Assembly (NCBI GenBank): GCA_023384575.1
Contig: JAHDVP010000015.1
Location: 1,177-65,176 of the forward strand
Source of the DNA: Acidobacteriota bacterium
GTDB lineage: Bacteria; Acidobacteriota; Vicinamibacteria; Vicinamibacterales; JAFNAJ01
DNA length: 64,000 nucleotides
Direction of reading: 5' to 3'
Of this stretch, positions 7,557-18,655 are shown piece by piece. Position 1 is the first letter of the stretch; each line of letters starts with the position of its first letter. The position numbers were made by a program, and so were the translations under genes. A model generated the notes under the pieces. The model was not told the DNA's origin. It did no database searches and saw only the letters and a list, made by a program, of their open reading frames with translations.

Positions 7557-9551
7557 TCAGCCCTTCTCCGTGCCCTCGCGAACACTGCCAGGGGCAGCAA
7601 CCGCGTCGAGCGCGTCTCGGTCGGGAGGAATCGTCAGCGTGACGACCGTCATCTGCCGCGCGTCGTCTCGCGACCACGTCACGCCCGCGCGATCACCGAA
7701 GTGTCCGCGCAGCCGCTCGCGCACGTTGCGCAGGCCGTACCCGAGGCCCGGCGCCCTCGCGGCGCCACGGCCGCCCGCGGCGTCGAACCCGGGCCCGGTG
7801 TCGGCGACCTCCACGCGGAGATGGCCATCGATCGCGCACGCGCGCACCTCGATGCGGGCCGGGCCGGGTACGGCCGCCACGCCGTGCTTCACCGCATTCT
7901 CCACGATCGTGTGCACGATGAGCGTCGGCACCAGCCAGTCGTCGACGTCCCGGTCCACGACCACGTCGGTCGTGAGGCGCGGGCCGAACCGCGCCCGCTC
8001 GATATCGAGGCAGGCGCCGACGAACGCGATCTCGTCTGCGAACCGTGCCCACTCGGACTCGGAGCCGTGCAGGGTGTAGCGGAAGACGTCGGCGAGGCGT
8101 TCGACGGTACGGTCGGCGAGCACCGGGTCGGCCGGGATGAGCCCGGCGATCGCGTTGAGGGCGTTGAACAGGAAGTGCGGGTTCACCTGCGCCCTGAGCG
8201 CCTTGAGCTCCGACTGGCTGGCCGCGAGCGAGAGCTCGCGCGCGAGGCGATCCTGCTCCAGCCGGCGGGCCCGCAGCCGCGCGTTCGCGAGGAGGAAGCC
8301 GAAGACGTCGACGAGCGACCGCGCGAGGACGACGTCTTCGCTGAAGAAGGGCCGCTCGTCGATCCGCGGGCCGAACTCGACGCGCCCGGCGCGGCCGGCC
8401 TCGGCCTGCACGGGAAGGACGAGACTCGACGCCCGCTCCGACGGCCCGGCATCGAGCGACGCGTCGTCGAGCACGATCCGCACCCGTGCCAGAAAGATCG
8501 CGTCGAGCCCCCGTTGGGCTTCGCGGACGAGGTCGGTTTCGGTCGTCGCACGCTGCAGCGCCGAGACGAAGGTGGTGAGGGCCTCGACCGGCGACTGGTG
8601 GCGGCCCAGCCAGACGTGGTCGAGCCATCGGGCGATTTGCCGCGACAGCCACGGCAGCACCAGCGCGAGGGGCAGCAGGCCGAGCCCGGTGATCCAGGGC
8701 GCAACATCGGTCGGCAGCGTCTCGAGGCGCGGCAGCGCCCAGGCAGCCCAGGCCACGATCAACGCGAGCGTGCACAGGACGAACAGCCCGCGCTTCACCA
8801 GCACGTCGTAGAACTCGAACCGGCTCTCGTGCCAGGCGCCGACCGCGAGGAAGGCGAGCGGAAGCGATCGTGCGGCCAGCTCGACCCAGGGACGCAGCTG
8901 GACGATGCCCATCATGCCGAGCAGGATCAGCCCGAAGACGGCGACCAGCACGGCGAGCAGCATCGTGAACCCTCGCCTGACCGATCGTTCGCGGCGCGTC
9001 GCACGAGGTTCGCCCTGTCGTGACAACGCCAGCCACGAGACGACACCCGAAGAGATGAAGAGCCCCGCCATCCAGGGCCCTGGCCCGCCGGGTAGCCGCA
9101 GGCCGACCGGCCCGCCGCCGTAGAGACCGGACAACGTGAGGGCCGCGACCGCGCTCGCGACGGTCCACAGGCCGAACAGGGCCCACCGCCAAACGGGCCG
9201 CGGCCGCGCCCCGCTGGTCCCGAGCGTCTCCACCACGAACGTGTGGGCGATGAGCGGAGGATAGGCGAGCGACAGCGAGATGAGGAGGGCCGCCAGCTCG
9301 CGTCCCATCGGCCGTCCCGCGAGCCCGGTCAGGACCGCGAGCAGGTTCACGACGAACCAGACGGCGCTGACGCCGGTCAGGGCGAACCCGACGACCGACG
9401 AGGTGCCGAGCGCGGCGGGCGAGCGTGACGGACCTGGCGGCGGTGGCCGGCGCCCGGCCACGTCGAGCACGAACGCGGCCGCGAAGCCGTAGGCGCCGAT
9501 CGTGAAGACGACGATGGAGGTCGCGTCGAGCAGGGTCACCGGTGGATCCAC
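7557..9551 (-). CDS. LytS/YehU-type membrane sensor histidine kinase
   Basis: 664 residues. The N-terminal 300 residues hold about eight hydrophobic segments, a multi-pass sensor. A GAF-like stretch follows at about 315-430. The His_kinase (PF06580-type) motif QVNPHFLFNALNAI places the phospho-acceptor at His459. The HATPase domain ends the protein (TLIVHTIVENAVKHG, VADTGPGFD, GLGYGLRNVRERL). It pairs with the LytTR regulator immediately downstream. The start is GTG at 9551, with an alternative GTG four codons later preceded by GGTGGA; the first start overlaps a perfect 12-bp palindrome GGTGGATCCACC (9541-9552). The signal sensed is unknown. Confidence 0.9.
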   Translation of the reverse strand: MDPPVTLLDATSIVVFTIGAYGFAAAFVLDVAGRRPPPPGPSRSPAALGTSSVVGFALTGVSAVWFVVNLLAVLTGLAGRPMGRELAALLISLSLAYPPLIAHTFVVETLGTSGARPRPVWRWALFGLWTVASAVAALTLSGLYGGGPVGLRLPGGPGPWMAGLFISSGVVSWLALSRQGEPRATRRERSVRRGFTMLLAVLVAVFGLILLGMMGIVQLRPWVELAARSLPLAFLAVGAWHESRFEFYDVLVKRGLFVLCTLALIVAWAAWALPRLETLPTDVAPWITGLGLLPLALVLPWLSRQIARWLDHVWLGRHQSPVEALTTFVSALQRATTETDLVREAQRGLDAIFLARVRIVLDDASLDAGPSERASSLVLPVQAEAGRAGRVEFGPRIDERPFFSEDVVLARSLVDVFGFLLANARLRARRLEQDRLARELSLAASQSELKALRAQVNPHFLFNALNAIAGLIPADPVLADRTVERLADVFRYTLHGSESEWARFADEIAFVGACLDIERARFGPRLTTDVVVDRDVDDWLVPTLIVHTIVENAVKHGVAAVPGPARIEVRACAIDGHLRVEVADTGPGFDAAGGRGAARAPGLGYGLRNVRERLRGHFGDRAGVTWSRDDARQMTVVTLTIPPDRDALDAVAAPGSVREGTEKG

Positions 9552-9658
9552 CTGCCAGGCAGCTTACGTCAGCGACGAGGCGGTCGCGCGCGGGTACGGC
9601 CGACCGGTCGCGCACGGGGTGCAAACGGCGCGGGTGGCGCCCCGAGCGGCCTTCGCCC

Positions 9659-10408
9659 TCACCAGAACCACAGTCGCAGCGCGAAGGCGACGATGGCCAG
9701 TGAGACGACGCGCTTCAGCCATCCGTGGCCCTTGGCCACCGCGAGCCGCACGCCGATGATTCCGCCGAGGAAGTTCCCGGCGCCGAGCGCGAGGCCCATC
9801 GGCCAGTGGATCGCGCCGTGCGCCCAGAAGATCGCCAGAGACAGCGACGTCAGCAGCAGGACGGCGAGCACCTTGACCGCGTTGCCCCGCACGAGGTCGA
9901 GGCCGGCCATCGACGTGAGCGCGAGGATGACGAAGCCGACGCCGGCCTGGAGGAACCCGCCGTAGATCCCGGCGAGGAAGAAGCCGGCGACGACGAGCGG
10001 CAGTGCGCGGGGGTGCGCGTGATGGCCCGTACGCCCGCCGCCGCCGAGGACCGGCGCCAGCGTTGCGAGGATCATCACGGCCGCCAGGATGCGCCGGAAG
10101 GCATCGTCGCCGACGGTCAGCGCGGCCCAGGTCCCGAGGGCGGCGCCGGCGGTCGCGGGCAGGCCGGCCCATGTCGTCCAGCGCCAGTCGAGCACGGCGT
10201 GGCGATGGAATCCCCAGACGCCGCTGACGTTCTGCAGCAGCACGCCGACCCGGTTGGTGGCGTTGGCCACCGTGGGCGGCAAGCCGAGGAAGATGAGTAC
10301 CGGAATCGTGAGGAACGATCCCCCGCCAGCGATGACGTTGAGCGCTCCCGCGACGAGACCCGCGAGCATCAGCGCAGGGAACGACCACCACGAGACCGCG
10401 TCGGGCAC
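9659..10408 (-). CDS. TSUP-family (TauE/SafE) membrane permease
   Basis: 249 residues with about eight hydrophobic helices. The family hallmarks are present: GALNVIAGGGSFLTIPVL near the N-terminus, VANATNRVGVLLQN, and the second-half repeat GIYGGFLQAGVGFVILAL. The family exports sulfite, sulfoacetate or related organosulfur anions; no adjacent gene indicates the substrate. The start is assigned to GTG 10408 because TAATAT lies seven bases upstream, the spacing expected of a leaderless mRNA. The frame itself continues much further upstream through the neighbouring gene, which is not biologically plausible. Confidence 0.85.
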   Translation of the reverse strand: MPDAVSWWSFPALMLAGLVAGALNVIAGGGSFLTIPVLIFLGLPPTVANATNRVGVLLQNVSGVWGFHRHAVLDWRWTTWAGLPATAGAALGTWAALTVGDDAFRRILAAVMILATLAPVLGGGGRTGHHAHPRALPLVVAGFFLAGIYGGFLQAGVGFVILALTSMAGLDLVRGNAVKVLAVLLLTSLSLAIFWAHGAIHWPMGLALGAGNFLGGIIGVRLAVAKGHGWLKRVVSLAIVAFALRLWFW

Positions 10409-10502
10409 GTCGGCGATATTACCCTCGATCCGCGGTGCGCATCGATTCGTCAGCTCCCCAGGCGATCGCCCCGGAGCGGAACGTCGTACGCGCCCGGCGA
10501 GG

Positions 10503-11405
10503 TCAGAGGGCGTTCTGCGCGATGGCGAAGGCTTCTTCGATGGTCGCCACGTGGATGGCGACCGTGTCGTCCACGCGGCGTGCATAGCCGCCCGCAAGGG
10601 TGACGACCACCGCCGCCCCTGCCGCCCGCAATGCCGACAGCACGACCGCGTCGCGCCGGCGCAGGCCGTCGAACGACAGCGAGAGGCCGCCGAGCTGGTC
10701 GTCGCGGTAGGGGTCGGCACCCGCGAGGTAGAAGGCCAGACGGGGGCGCGACGCCACGACGGCCTCGAGCGCCGGCTCGAGCGCCCGGAGGTACGCCTCG
10801 TCGCCGATGCCGTCTGGCAGCTCCACGTCGAGGGTGCTGGGCGGCTTGATGGCAGGGTAGTTGTTCGCCTGGTGCACCGACAAGGTGAAGACGTCGTGCG
10901 CCTCGGCGAAGATGGCGGCCGTGCCGTTGCCCTGGTGCACGTCGGCATCGACGACGGCGACGACGCCGTCGAGTCCGTCGCGCCGCAGGACGCGGATGGC
11001 GACCGCCACGTCGTGAAACATGCAGAACCCCTCGCCGTGGTCGGGGTGGGCGTGGTGCAGCCCTCCGCCGACGTGCACCGCGAGGCCGTCGGCGAGCGCG
11101 TGGCGCGCGGCCGTCAGCGTCCCGCCAGCCATCAGGCGGAAGCCTTCGACCGCCTCGGGCGACCAGGGCAGCTCGAGCCGGGCCACCTCGCCGATGGTCA
11201 GGCGACCGTCTCGCAGCTTCGCGAGGTAGTGAGACGTGTGCACCAGGCCCAGCTCGTCCCACGTGGCCGCCGCCGGCTCGACGAGGGTCCGCTCGTCGAC
11301 GAGCCCGCGGTCGACGAGGCGCTGGCAGACGAGCGCGTACTTCGCCGTCGGGAACACGTGTGGACCGACGTCGATGTGATAGCGGGGCGAGCAGACGACC
11401 TTCAT
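10503..11405 (-). CDS. histone deacetylase-family amidohydrolase (AcuC/HDAC-like)
   Basis: 300 residues covering the whole HDAC fold. Visible active-site elements are [15 protein letters not shown] (the tandem His pair), [12 protein letters not shown] (Zn ligands Asp and His), [10 protein letters not shown] (third Zn ligand) and the late GGYARR with the transition-state Tyr region. It should remove acyl groups from lysine or from small amides. It is distinct from its downstream permease. The small basic peptides encoded at 33.9-34.2 kb are a conceivable but untested type of lysine substrate. The start is the ATG at 11405. Confidence 0.9.
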   Translation of the reverse strand: MKVVCSPRYHIDVGPHVFPTAKYALVCQRLVDRGLVDERTLVEPAAATWDELGLVHTSHYLAKLRDGRLTIGEVARLELPWSPEAVEGFRLMAGGTLTAARHALADGLAVHVGGGLHHAHPDHGEGFCMFHDVAVAIRVLRRDGLDGVVAVVDADVHQGNGTAAIFAEAHDVFTLSVHQANNYPAIKPPSTLDVELPDGIGDEAYLRALEPALEAVVASRPRLAFYLAGADPYRDDQLGGLSLSFDGLRRRDAVVLSALRAAGAAVVVTLAGGYARRVDDTVAIHVATIEEAFAIAQNAL

Positions 11406-11432
11406 GGTCGCAGGGATGGCGCGCGGCCGCGT

Positions 11433-13865
<2,433 letters not shown>

Positions 13866-13942
13866 CGGGCGATCCTCCTGGAAGCTGACGGCCGGCCGCC
13901 CGGGCCGCGCGCGCGACCCGGGCGTCGATCGTGCGCCGGACG

Positions 13943-14398
13943 TCAGCTCGGCAAGTCGAGGAAGAGCGACGTCGACCCGCGCCGCTGCGACAGCCACCGC
14001 TCCCGCAACTGCGCGTTCTCGCGCGCCTCTTCGCAATCGCGGCAGCGCACGGCGAACGGCAGCGCACGGAGCCGCTGTTGGCTGATCTCCTCGCCGCACT
14101 CGAAGCAGTTGCCGTACGCACCCTCTTCGAGGCGAGCGAGCGCCTCGTCGATCTTCGTGAGCGTCTCGGCCTTCATCTGAATCAGGGCGAACTCGATGTC
14201 GTCCTGGATGTCGGCCTCGGACGTCTCGCCGACGTCGGCGACGCCATGCATATTACCGCTGGAGCCCTCCGCGCGCACGTCCCGGATCTTCGACTTGACC
14301 TCGCTCAGGATCTCGCGACGACGCTCGAGCAGGATGTCGCGCAGTTCGGCATATCGGTCGTTATGGCTCGTCGTCTTGACGGTGGCTGTCTTCTTCAT
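13943..14398 (-). CDS. DksA/TraR-family zinc-finger transcription factor
   Basis: 151 residues. A coiled-coil N-terminal half (RYAELRDILLERRREILSEV ... FALIQMKAETLTKIDEAL) is followed by GAYGNCFECGEEISQQRL and CRDCEEAR, a C-x2-C-x17-C-x2-C zinc finger. The family enters the secondary channel of RNA polymerase, often with ppGpp. I do not see the canonical DxxDxA tip of DksA, so effects on transcription may differ. The start is ATG 14398, with AAGGAG 11 bases upstream; a TTG nine bases earlier is an alternative. Lon follows on the same strand. Confidence 0.88.
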   Translation of the reverse strand: MKKTATVKTTSHNDRYAELRDILLERRREILSEVKSKIRDVRAEGSSGNMHGVADVGETSEADIQDDIEFALIQMKAETLTKIDEALARLEEGAYGNCFECGEEISQQRLRALPFAVRCRDCEEARENAQLRERWLSQRRGSTSLFLDLPS

Positions 14399-14829
14399 GA
14401 TGACCAACGCTCCTTTCGATTGTCGTGGTCAACCAGCTTGCCAGTTCCAGCATGCAAACCCGTGGCCATGAACGGCCCGCCGCGCGGCCCAAGCGGACGG
14501 CGAGTCGTGTGCGGAGAACCGGGAGGAGATTGGGCGGGAAAGGAATCCGGAGGAAGGCGGTGTTGGACGCTTCACCCGGACCCGGGCCCGGCCCTCGCGG
14601 CGCTCACATCAATAAAGTGCTTCATGAGAACAACTTACACTTTACTGCCCGGCTTCAGTGCCACAGACTGAACACCGTTCGCTACCCGTTAGACGCCGGA
14701 CGGGCTCGTTTGGTTCGAGTCCTCGATCTCGAACAGGTGTCCCCGGAGAGTGACAGCAAAATCTGCACGGTGTGGCGGAAACGCGCCCCCGATTTGACGC
14801 CCGACGACCCCTGTGCGACCCTCGGCCTC
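14399..14829. other. 431-bp intergenic region with inverted repeats
   Basis: No coding frame is supported. Two symmetric elements stand out in an AT-richer patch: TAAAGTG (14613-14619) and CACTTTA (14638-14644), separated by 18 bp, and directly downstream TTCAGT-gccacag-ACTGAA (14654-14672), a 6-bp stem with a 7-nt loop. These could be operator or leader structures for the Cys-rich gene at 14830 or for the divergent dksA-like gene. A tRNA was considered and rejected. Confidence 0.5.
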
Positions 14830-15495
14830 ATGGCTTGTCCGCTCTGTGGCTCGAGGAAGGCCCGCCGCGCGTGCCCGGCACTCCACCGAGACATCTGTGC
14901 CCCCTGCTGCGGGACCAAGCGCCTCGTCGAGATCGCCTGCCCCGCCGACTGCGGCTATCTCGCCGCCGCGCGAGCGCACCCGCCGGCCGTCGTCGCCCGG
15001 CAGCAGGAGCGGGACTTCCGCTTCGCCATGCCGATGGTCCACCAGCTGTCCGACACGGCCTACCGCCTGCTCCTCGTCCTCCAGCAGGCGGTCGAGCGGC
15101 ACCGGGCGACGGCCGTGCCGCCACTCGTCGACGCCGACGTCGCCGACGCGGCCGGATCGCTGGCCTCGACGCTCGAAACGGCCGCGCGAGGCATCCTTTA
15201 CGACCATCAGCCGGCCTCGCTGCCGGCGCAGCGTCTGCTCTCCGACCTCCGTGGCGTCATCGACGAGGTCGGCCGGGCCACCCGCGGGGCGGTCGAGCGC
15301 GACGCCGCGGCGGCCCTGCGCCGGATCGAGCGCGCCGCGCGCGACGCCGAGGCCGCGCTCGGCGAAGGACCACGCAGCTACCTCGCGTTCCTCGGACGGC
15401 TGCCCGCCCTCGCCGTAGCCGCCGGTGGACAGGTGCCAGCGCCCGACGCGGCGCCGACGTCCCCGGGCGCCGACCGGCGCATCGTCCTCCCGTGA
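14830..15495 (+). CDS. conserved hypothetical protein with N-terminal Cys-rich zinc-binding cluster
   Basis: 221 residues. The first 45 residues carry nine cysteines (MACPLCGSRKARRAC, RDICAPCCGTKRLVEI, ACPADCGYL), suggesting a compact double zinc site. The remainder is helical and Ala/Arg-rich, with a patch RFAMPMVHQLSDTAYRLLLVL that could bind a partner, and a disordered Pro-rich tail. I recognise the Cys pattern as one recurring in acidobacterial hypothetical proteins but cannot assign a function. The ATG at 14830 begins exactly at the cluster; there is no strong Shine-Dalgarno. L28 lies 96 bp downstream but has its own promoter. Confidence 0.65.
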   Translation: MACPLCGSRKARRACPALHRDICAPCCGTKRLVEIACPADCGYLAAARAHPPAVVARQQERDFRFAMPMVHQLSDTAYRLLLVLQQAVERHRATAVPPLVDADVADAAGSLASTLETAARGILYDHQPASLPAQRLLSDLRGVIDEVGRATRGAVERDAAAALRRIERAARDAEAALGEGPRSYLAFLGRLPALAVAAGGQVPAPDAAPTSPGADRRIVLP

Positions 15496-15503
15496 GCGTG
15501 TGG

Positions 15504-15541
15504 TATACTTCGGGGTTCGTGCGGGTGGAGAGCGCCTCTCC
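15504..15541 (+). promoter_or_regulatory. promoter -10 (TATACT) and leader hairpin of rpmB
   Basis: TATACT (15504-15509) follows the preceding stop closely and no good -35 is visible. The predicted leader (about 75 nt) contains GGAGAG-cgc-CTCTCC (15527-15541), a short perfect hairpin that might serve ribosomal-protein feedback. The regulatory role is inferred only from position. Confidence 0.5.
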
Positions 15542-15591
15542 GTGAGGCCCGCCTCCCGGTAGGACAACACGGAAGATCACAGGCGACAGCC

Positions 15592-15783
15592 ATGGCGAAT
15601 CGTTGCGAAATCTGCGGCAAGGGTCCGACGTTCGGCCGCAACATCTCCCACGCGCACAACGTGACGTCGCGCCGGTTCAACCCGAACCTGCAGACGGTCC
15701 GGGCCAGCGTCAACGGCGGGACGAAGCGACTGCGCGTGTGCACGCGGTGCATCCGCTCGAACAAGGTCGTCAAGGCGGCCTGA
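15592..15783 (+). CDS. rpmB: 50S ribosomal protein L28 (bL28)
   Basis: 63 residues, the normal size. MANRCEICGKGPTFGRNISHA is the classic N-terminus and SRRFNPNLQTVR the conserved core. It is the zinc-binding form, with CEIC and CTRC pairs. It belongs to the large ribosomal subunit. It starts at the ATG at 15592 and has its own promoter at 15504. RidA follows five bases after the stop. Confidence 0.97.
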   Translation: MANRCEICGKGPTFGRNISHAHNVTSRRFNPNLQTVRASVNGGTKRLRVCTRCIRSNKVVKAA

Positions 15784-15788
15784 CGCCG

Positions 15789-16172
15789 ATGCGCGACGTC
15801 GTCTCGACCGACGGGGCCCCGAAGGCCATCGGGCCGTACTCGCAGGCGGTCCGCGCCGGGTCGCTCGTCTTCCTGTCCGGCCAGATTCCACTCGATCCGT
15901 CCACGGGCGAACTCGTCGGCGGCGACATCGCGGCCCAGACTCATCGCGTCATGCGGAACCTCGACGAGGTCCTGCGGGCGGCCGGGCTGTCGTTCGACCA
16001 CGTCGTCCGCTGCACGATCTACCTGAAGGACCTGTCGGACTTCGGCGTCGTCAACGAGGTCTACGGGAGCTACTTCAGCACCCCGGCGCCAGCGCGCACC
16101 ACCATCGAGGTCTCGCGCCTGCCGCGTGATGCCCGCATCGAGATCGACGCCTTCGCCGTCGCGGACCGTTGA
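15789..16172 (+). CDS. ridA: RidA-family reactive imine/enamine deaminase
   Basis: 127 residues, the full family length. The family signature is APKAIGPYSQAV at the N-terminus, then LVFLSGQIPLDP, and the catalytic-pocket Arg in DHVVRCTIYLKD; PARTTIEVSRLPRDA closes the fold. RidA trimers hydrolyse 2-aminoacrylate released by PLP enzymes and so protect them. It probably shares the L28 transcript, since it starts five bases after the L28 stop. Confidence 0.94.
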   Translation: MRDVVSTDGAPKAIGPYSQAVRAGSLVFLSGQIPLDPSTGELVGGDIAAQTHRVMRNLDEVLRAAGLSFDHVVRCTIYLKDLSDFGVVNEVYGSYFSTPAPARTTIEVSRLPRDARIEIDAFAVADR

Positions 16173-16262
16173 CATCGGAAGCGGCAGTCCGGCTGCGGCT
16201 GCCGGCCAGGTTCGCGAACGTTTCCGCAGGTAGCCTGCCGCCTGCGTCCGTGTCGCCAGCGC

Positions 16263-18419
16263 TCAGCGCGCGATGCGCTCCACGTTGATCACCCCAGCGA
16301 CGCCCCGCAGCGACTTGATCACCTTCTCGAGGTGCTTCATGTCGTTGATCTCGACCGTCATGTCGATGCGCCCCTCGCCCTGGTCGGTCGTCGCCTCCAT
16401 CGTCCGGATGTTGGTGTTGATGCCGGCGACCTTCGCGGAGACTTCGGCCAGGATGCCCTTCCGGTCCTCGACCTGCACCGTCAGCCTCACCGTGTACGCG
16501 GGCTCGGCGCTGTCGCCCTTGTCCCACTCCACGTCGATCCGCCGCTCGGGATCGTACAGGAGGTTCAGGACGTTCGGGCAGTGCGCCGAGTGCACCGAGA
16601 CGCCCTTGCCCCGCGTGATGTAGCCGACGATCTTCTCGCCCCGGATCGGGTTGCAGCAGCGCGCCCTGAACACCAGCAGGTCGTCGGCCCCGCGCACCTT
16701 GATGCGCTCTTCGGCCCCGCCGAGGACGCGCTTGACGACCGACGTGATGCGGCCGTCGGGCGGCCGCTCGCGCAGTGCCTCGGCCGGGACGAGCCGCGTC
16801 AGCGCCTGCCGTGGCGAGAGCTTCCCGTAGCCGATCGCCGCAAACAGTTCGTCGGTCCGCTGGAACCCCTGTTCCCGCGCGGCCTTGACGAGGGCGTCGG
16901 GATCGAGGACGTCCTTGAGGCTCACGTCGAACCGGCGCGCCTCCTTCTCGAAGAGCCGGCGGCCGATCTCGATGCTGCGCTGCTTCTCCTCGGCCTGGAT
17001 GGAGTGACGAATCTTGTTCCGGGCCTTCGACGTGGCCACGAAGTTGAGCCAGTCGCGGCTCGGGGTGTGGCCCGCCGCCGTCACGATCTCGACGATGTCG
17101 CCGTTCTTCAGGCGCTGGCGGAGCGGGACCATGCGTCCGTTCACCCGGGCGCCGACACACCGGTGCCCGACGTCGGTGTGCACCGCGTAGGCGAAATCGA
17201 TGGGCGTGGCGCCGCGCGGCAGGGCCTTGACCTCGCCGCGGGGAGTGAACGTGTAGACCTCTTCCGGGTACAGGTCGATCTTGAGGTTCTGGATGAACTC
17301 CTGCGGGTCGCGTACCTCCTGCTGCCATTCGAGCAGTTGCCGCAGCCAGCGGAAGTACTGCTCGTCGCGCTGCGCCCCGACGCGGCCTTCCTTGTACTTC
17401 CAGTGGGCCGCGATGCCCTCCTCGGCGATCCGGTGCATGTCCTCGGTGCGAATCTGCACCTCGAAGGGGAAGCCCCGGTCGCTCACCACCGACGTGTGCA
17501 GCGACTGGTACCCGTTCGGACGGGGCATCGCGATGAAGTCCTTGATGCGGCCGGGCACCGGCGACCAGGTCTGGTGAATGATGCCGAGCGCGGCGTAACA
17601 GTCGCGGATGCTGTGGGTGATGATGCGGAGCGCGACGAGGTCGTAGACCTGCTCGAGGTCGATCCTCTGGCGCTTCAGCTTGAGGTGGATGCTGTAGAGG
17701 CGCTTGATCCGCCCGTCGATCTGCACGACGGGAACCTGGGCCTCGACGAGCTTGGCCGTGACGAAGCGCTTGAGCTCGTCGATCATGCCCTCGGTCGCCT
17801 TGCGGCGGCCGTCGACCCGGCTGCGGAGGGCCTCGTACGCCTTGGTCTCGAGCGCCCGGAAGGCGAGATCCTCCAGCTCGTTCTTGATCTTGCTCATGCC
17901 CAGCCGGTTGGCAATGGGCGCGTAGATGTCCCGCGTCTCCGAGGCGATCCGCACCCGACGCTCCTCCGGCAGGTGGTGGAGCGTCCGCATGTTGTGCAAT
18001 CGGTCGGCCAGCTTGACCATGATGACCCGGATGTCGTCGACCATGGCGAGCAGCATCTTCCGGAAGTTCTCGGCCTGCCGCTCCTCGCTCGAGGAGAACG
18101 AGATGGCGCTCAGCTTGGTGACACCCTCGACGACGTGGGCGACCTCCGGGCCGAACAGCTCCTGGATCCGGTCAATCGACGTCAGCGTGTCCTCGACGAC
18201 GTCGTGCAGCAGGCCGGCGGCGATGGCCACCACGTCGAGCCGCATGTCGGCCAGCAGATCGGCCACCTCGAGGGGATGGACGAGATAGGGCTCGCCCGAG
18301 TGCCGGACCTGACCCTTGTGTTCCATGGCCGAGAACACGTACGCTCGCCTGAGCAACTCGATGTCGGCGTCCGGGCTGTTGGCCCGGACCTTTTCGACGA
18401 GATCCTCGAACCGAATCAT
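16263..18419 (-). CDS. rel: bifunctional (p)ppGpp synthetase/hydrolase (RelA/SpoT, Rsh)
   Basis: 718 residues, typical for a long Rsh. The N-terminal HD hydrolase has LLHDVVEDT at about 70; VKLADRLHNMRTL continues it. The synthetase domain contains MPRPNGYQSLHTSVV. TGS follows (YTFTPRGEVKALPRGATPIDF) and an ACT domain ends the protein (VEVEDRKGILAEV-like, EINDMKHLEKVI). The intact HD residues suggest both activities. It is divergent from the lipoprotein gene at 18648. Together with the DksA-like factor and HPF it forms part of a stringent-response set in this window. Confidence 0.97.
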   Translation of the reverse strand: MIRFEDLVEKVRANSPDADIELLRRAYVFSAMEHKGQVRHSGEPYLVHPLEVADLLADMRLDVVAIAAGLLHDVVEDTLTSIDRIQELFGPEVAHVVEGVTKLSAISFSSSEERQAENFRKMLLAMVDDIRVIMVKLADRLHNMRTLHHLPEERRVRIASETRDIYAPIANRLGMSKIKNELEDLAFRALETKAYEALRSRVDGRRKATEGMIDELKRFVTAKLVEAQVPVVQIDGRIKRLYSIHLKLKRQRIDLEQVYDLVALRIITHSIRDCYAALGIIHQTWSPVPGRIKDFIAMPRPNGYQSLHTSVVSDRGFPFEVQIRTEDMHRIAEEGIAAHWKYKEGRVGAQRDEQYFRWLRQLLEWQQEVRDPQEFIQNLKIDLYPEEVYTFTPRGEVKALPRGATPIDFAYAVHTDVGHRCVGARVNGRMVPLRQRLKNGDIVEIVTAAGHTPSRDWLNFVATSKARNKIRHSIQAEEKQRSIEIGRRLFEKEARRFDVSLKDVLDPDALVKAAREQGFQRTDELFAAIGYGKLSPRQALTRLVPAEALRERPPDGRITSVVKRVLGGAEERIKVRGADDLLVFRARCCNPIRGEKIVGYITRGKGVSVHSAHCPNVLNLLYDPERRIDVEWDKGDSAEPAYTVRLTVQVEDRKGILAEVSAKVAGINTNIRTMEATTDQGEGRIDMTVEINDMKHLEKVIKSLRGVAGVINVERIAR

Positions 18420-18462
18420 GGGTCTGGTGTCTAATGGAAACGAGCGGGCGGCGTTCGCGTGC

Positions 18463-18492
18463 TTGACGGAGCTTTTTCCCGTTCACTATACT
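18463..18492 (+). promoter_or_regulatory. sigma-70-type promoter of the TPR lipoprotein
   Basis: TTGACG (18463-18468) and TATACT (18487-18492) are separated by 18 bp, one of the few places here with a recognisable -35. It reads right, giving a leader of about 150 nt that includes the small ORF at 18560. Confidence 0.7.
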
Positions 18493-18559
18493 GACGCGGT
18501 TTCGCCGCCGACCGCGCTTCCGACAGGCCTCTCTGCCCGGCGGGGCGGCCGACCGAATC

Positions 18560-18655
18560 ATGGCCGAGTGGGGCGACACCGTCGCCGCCATCTCCGCGGG
18601 CATCGAGCATCAGCGTATCGTACGCACCGCGCGTAAGGGGGAGCTTCATGCATAG
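18560..18655 (+). CDS. possible 31-aa leader peptide overlapping the lipoprotein start
   Basis: ATG to TAG encodes MAEWGDTVAAISAGIEHQ followed by a basic stretch (RIVRTARKGELHA). The frame has mostly G/C third positions. Its stop overlaps the lipoprotein ATG (18648) by eight bases, an arrangement that allows translational coupling. The ribosome site of the lipoprotein (GGGGGAG) lies inside it. No strong Shine-Dalgarno precedes it, so it could be chance. Its only support is position, codon bias and the overlap. Confidence 0.35.
   Translation: MAEWGDTVAAISAGIEHQRIVRTARKGELHA

Noticed and set aside
14654-14722. Candidate tRNA (anticodon-like stem TTCAGT..ACTGAA and GGTTCGAGTCC)
   Set aside because: The 7-nt loop has C instead of T at the position before the anticodon and the presumed T-arm does not pair; no acceptor stem can be built.
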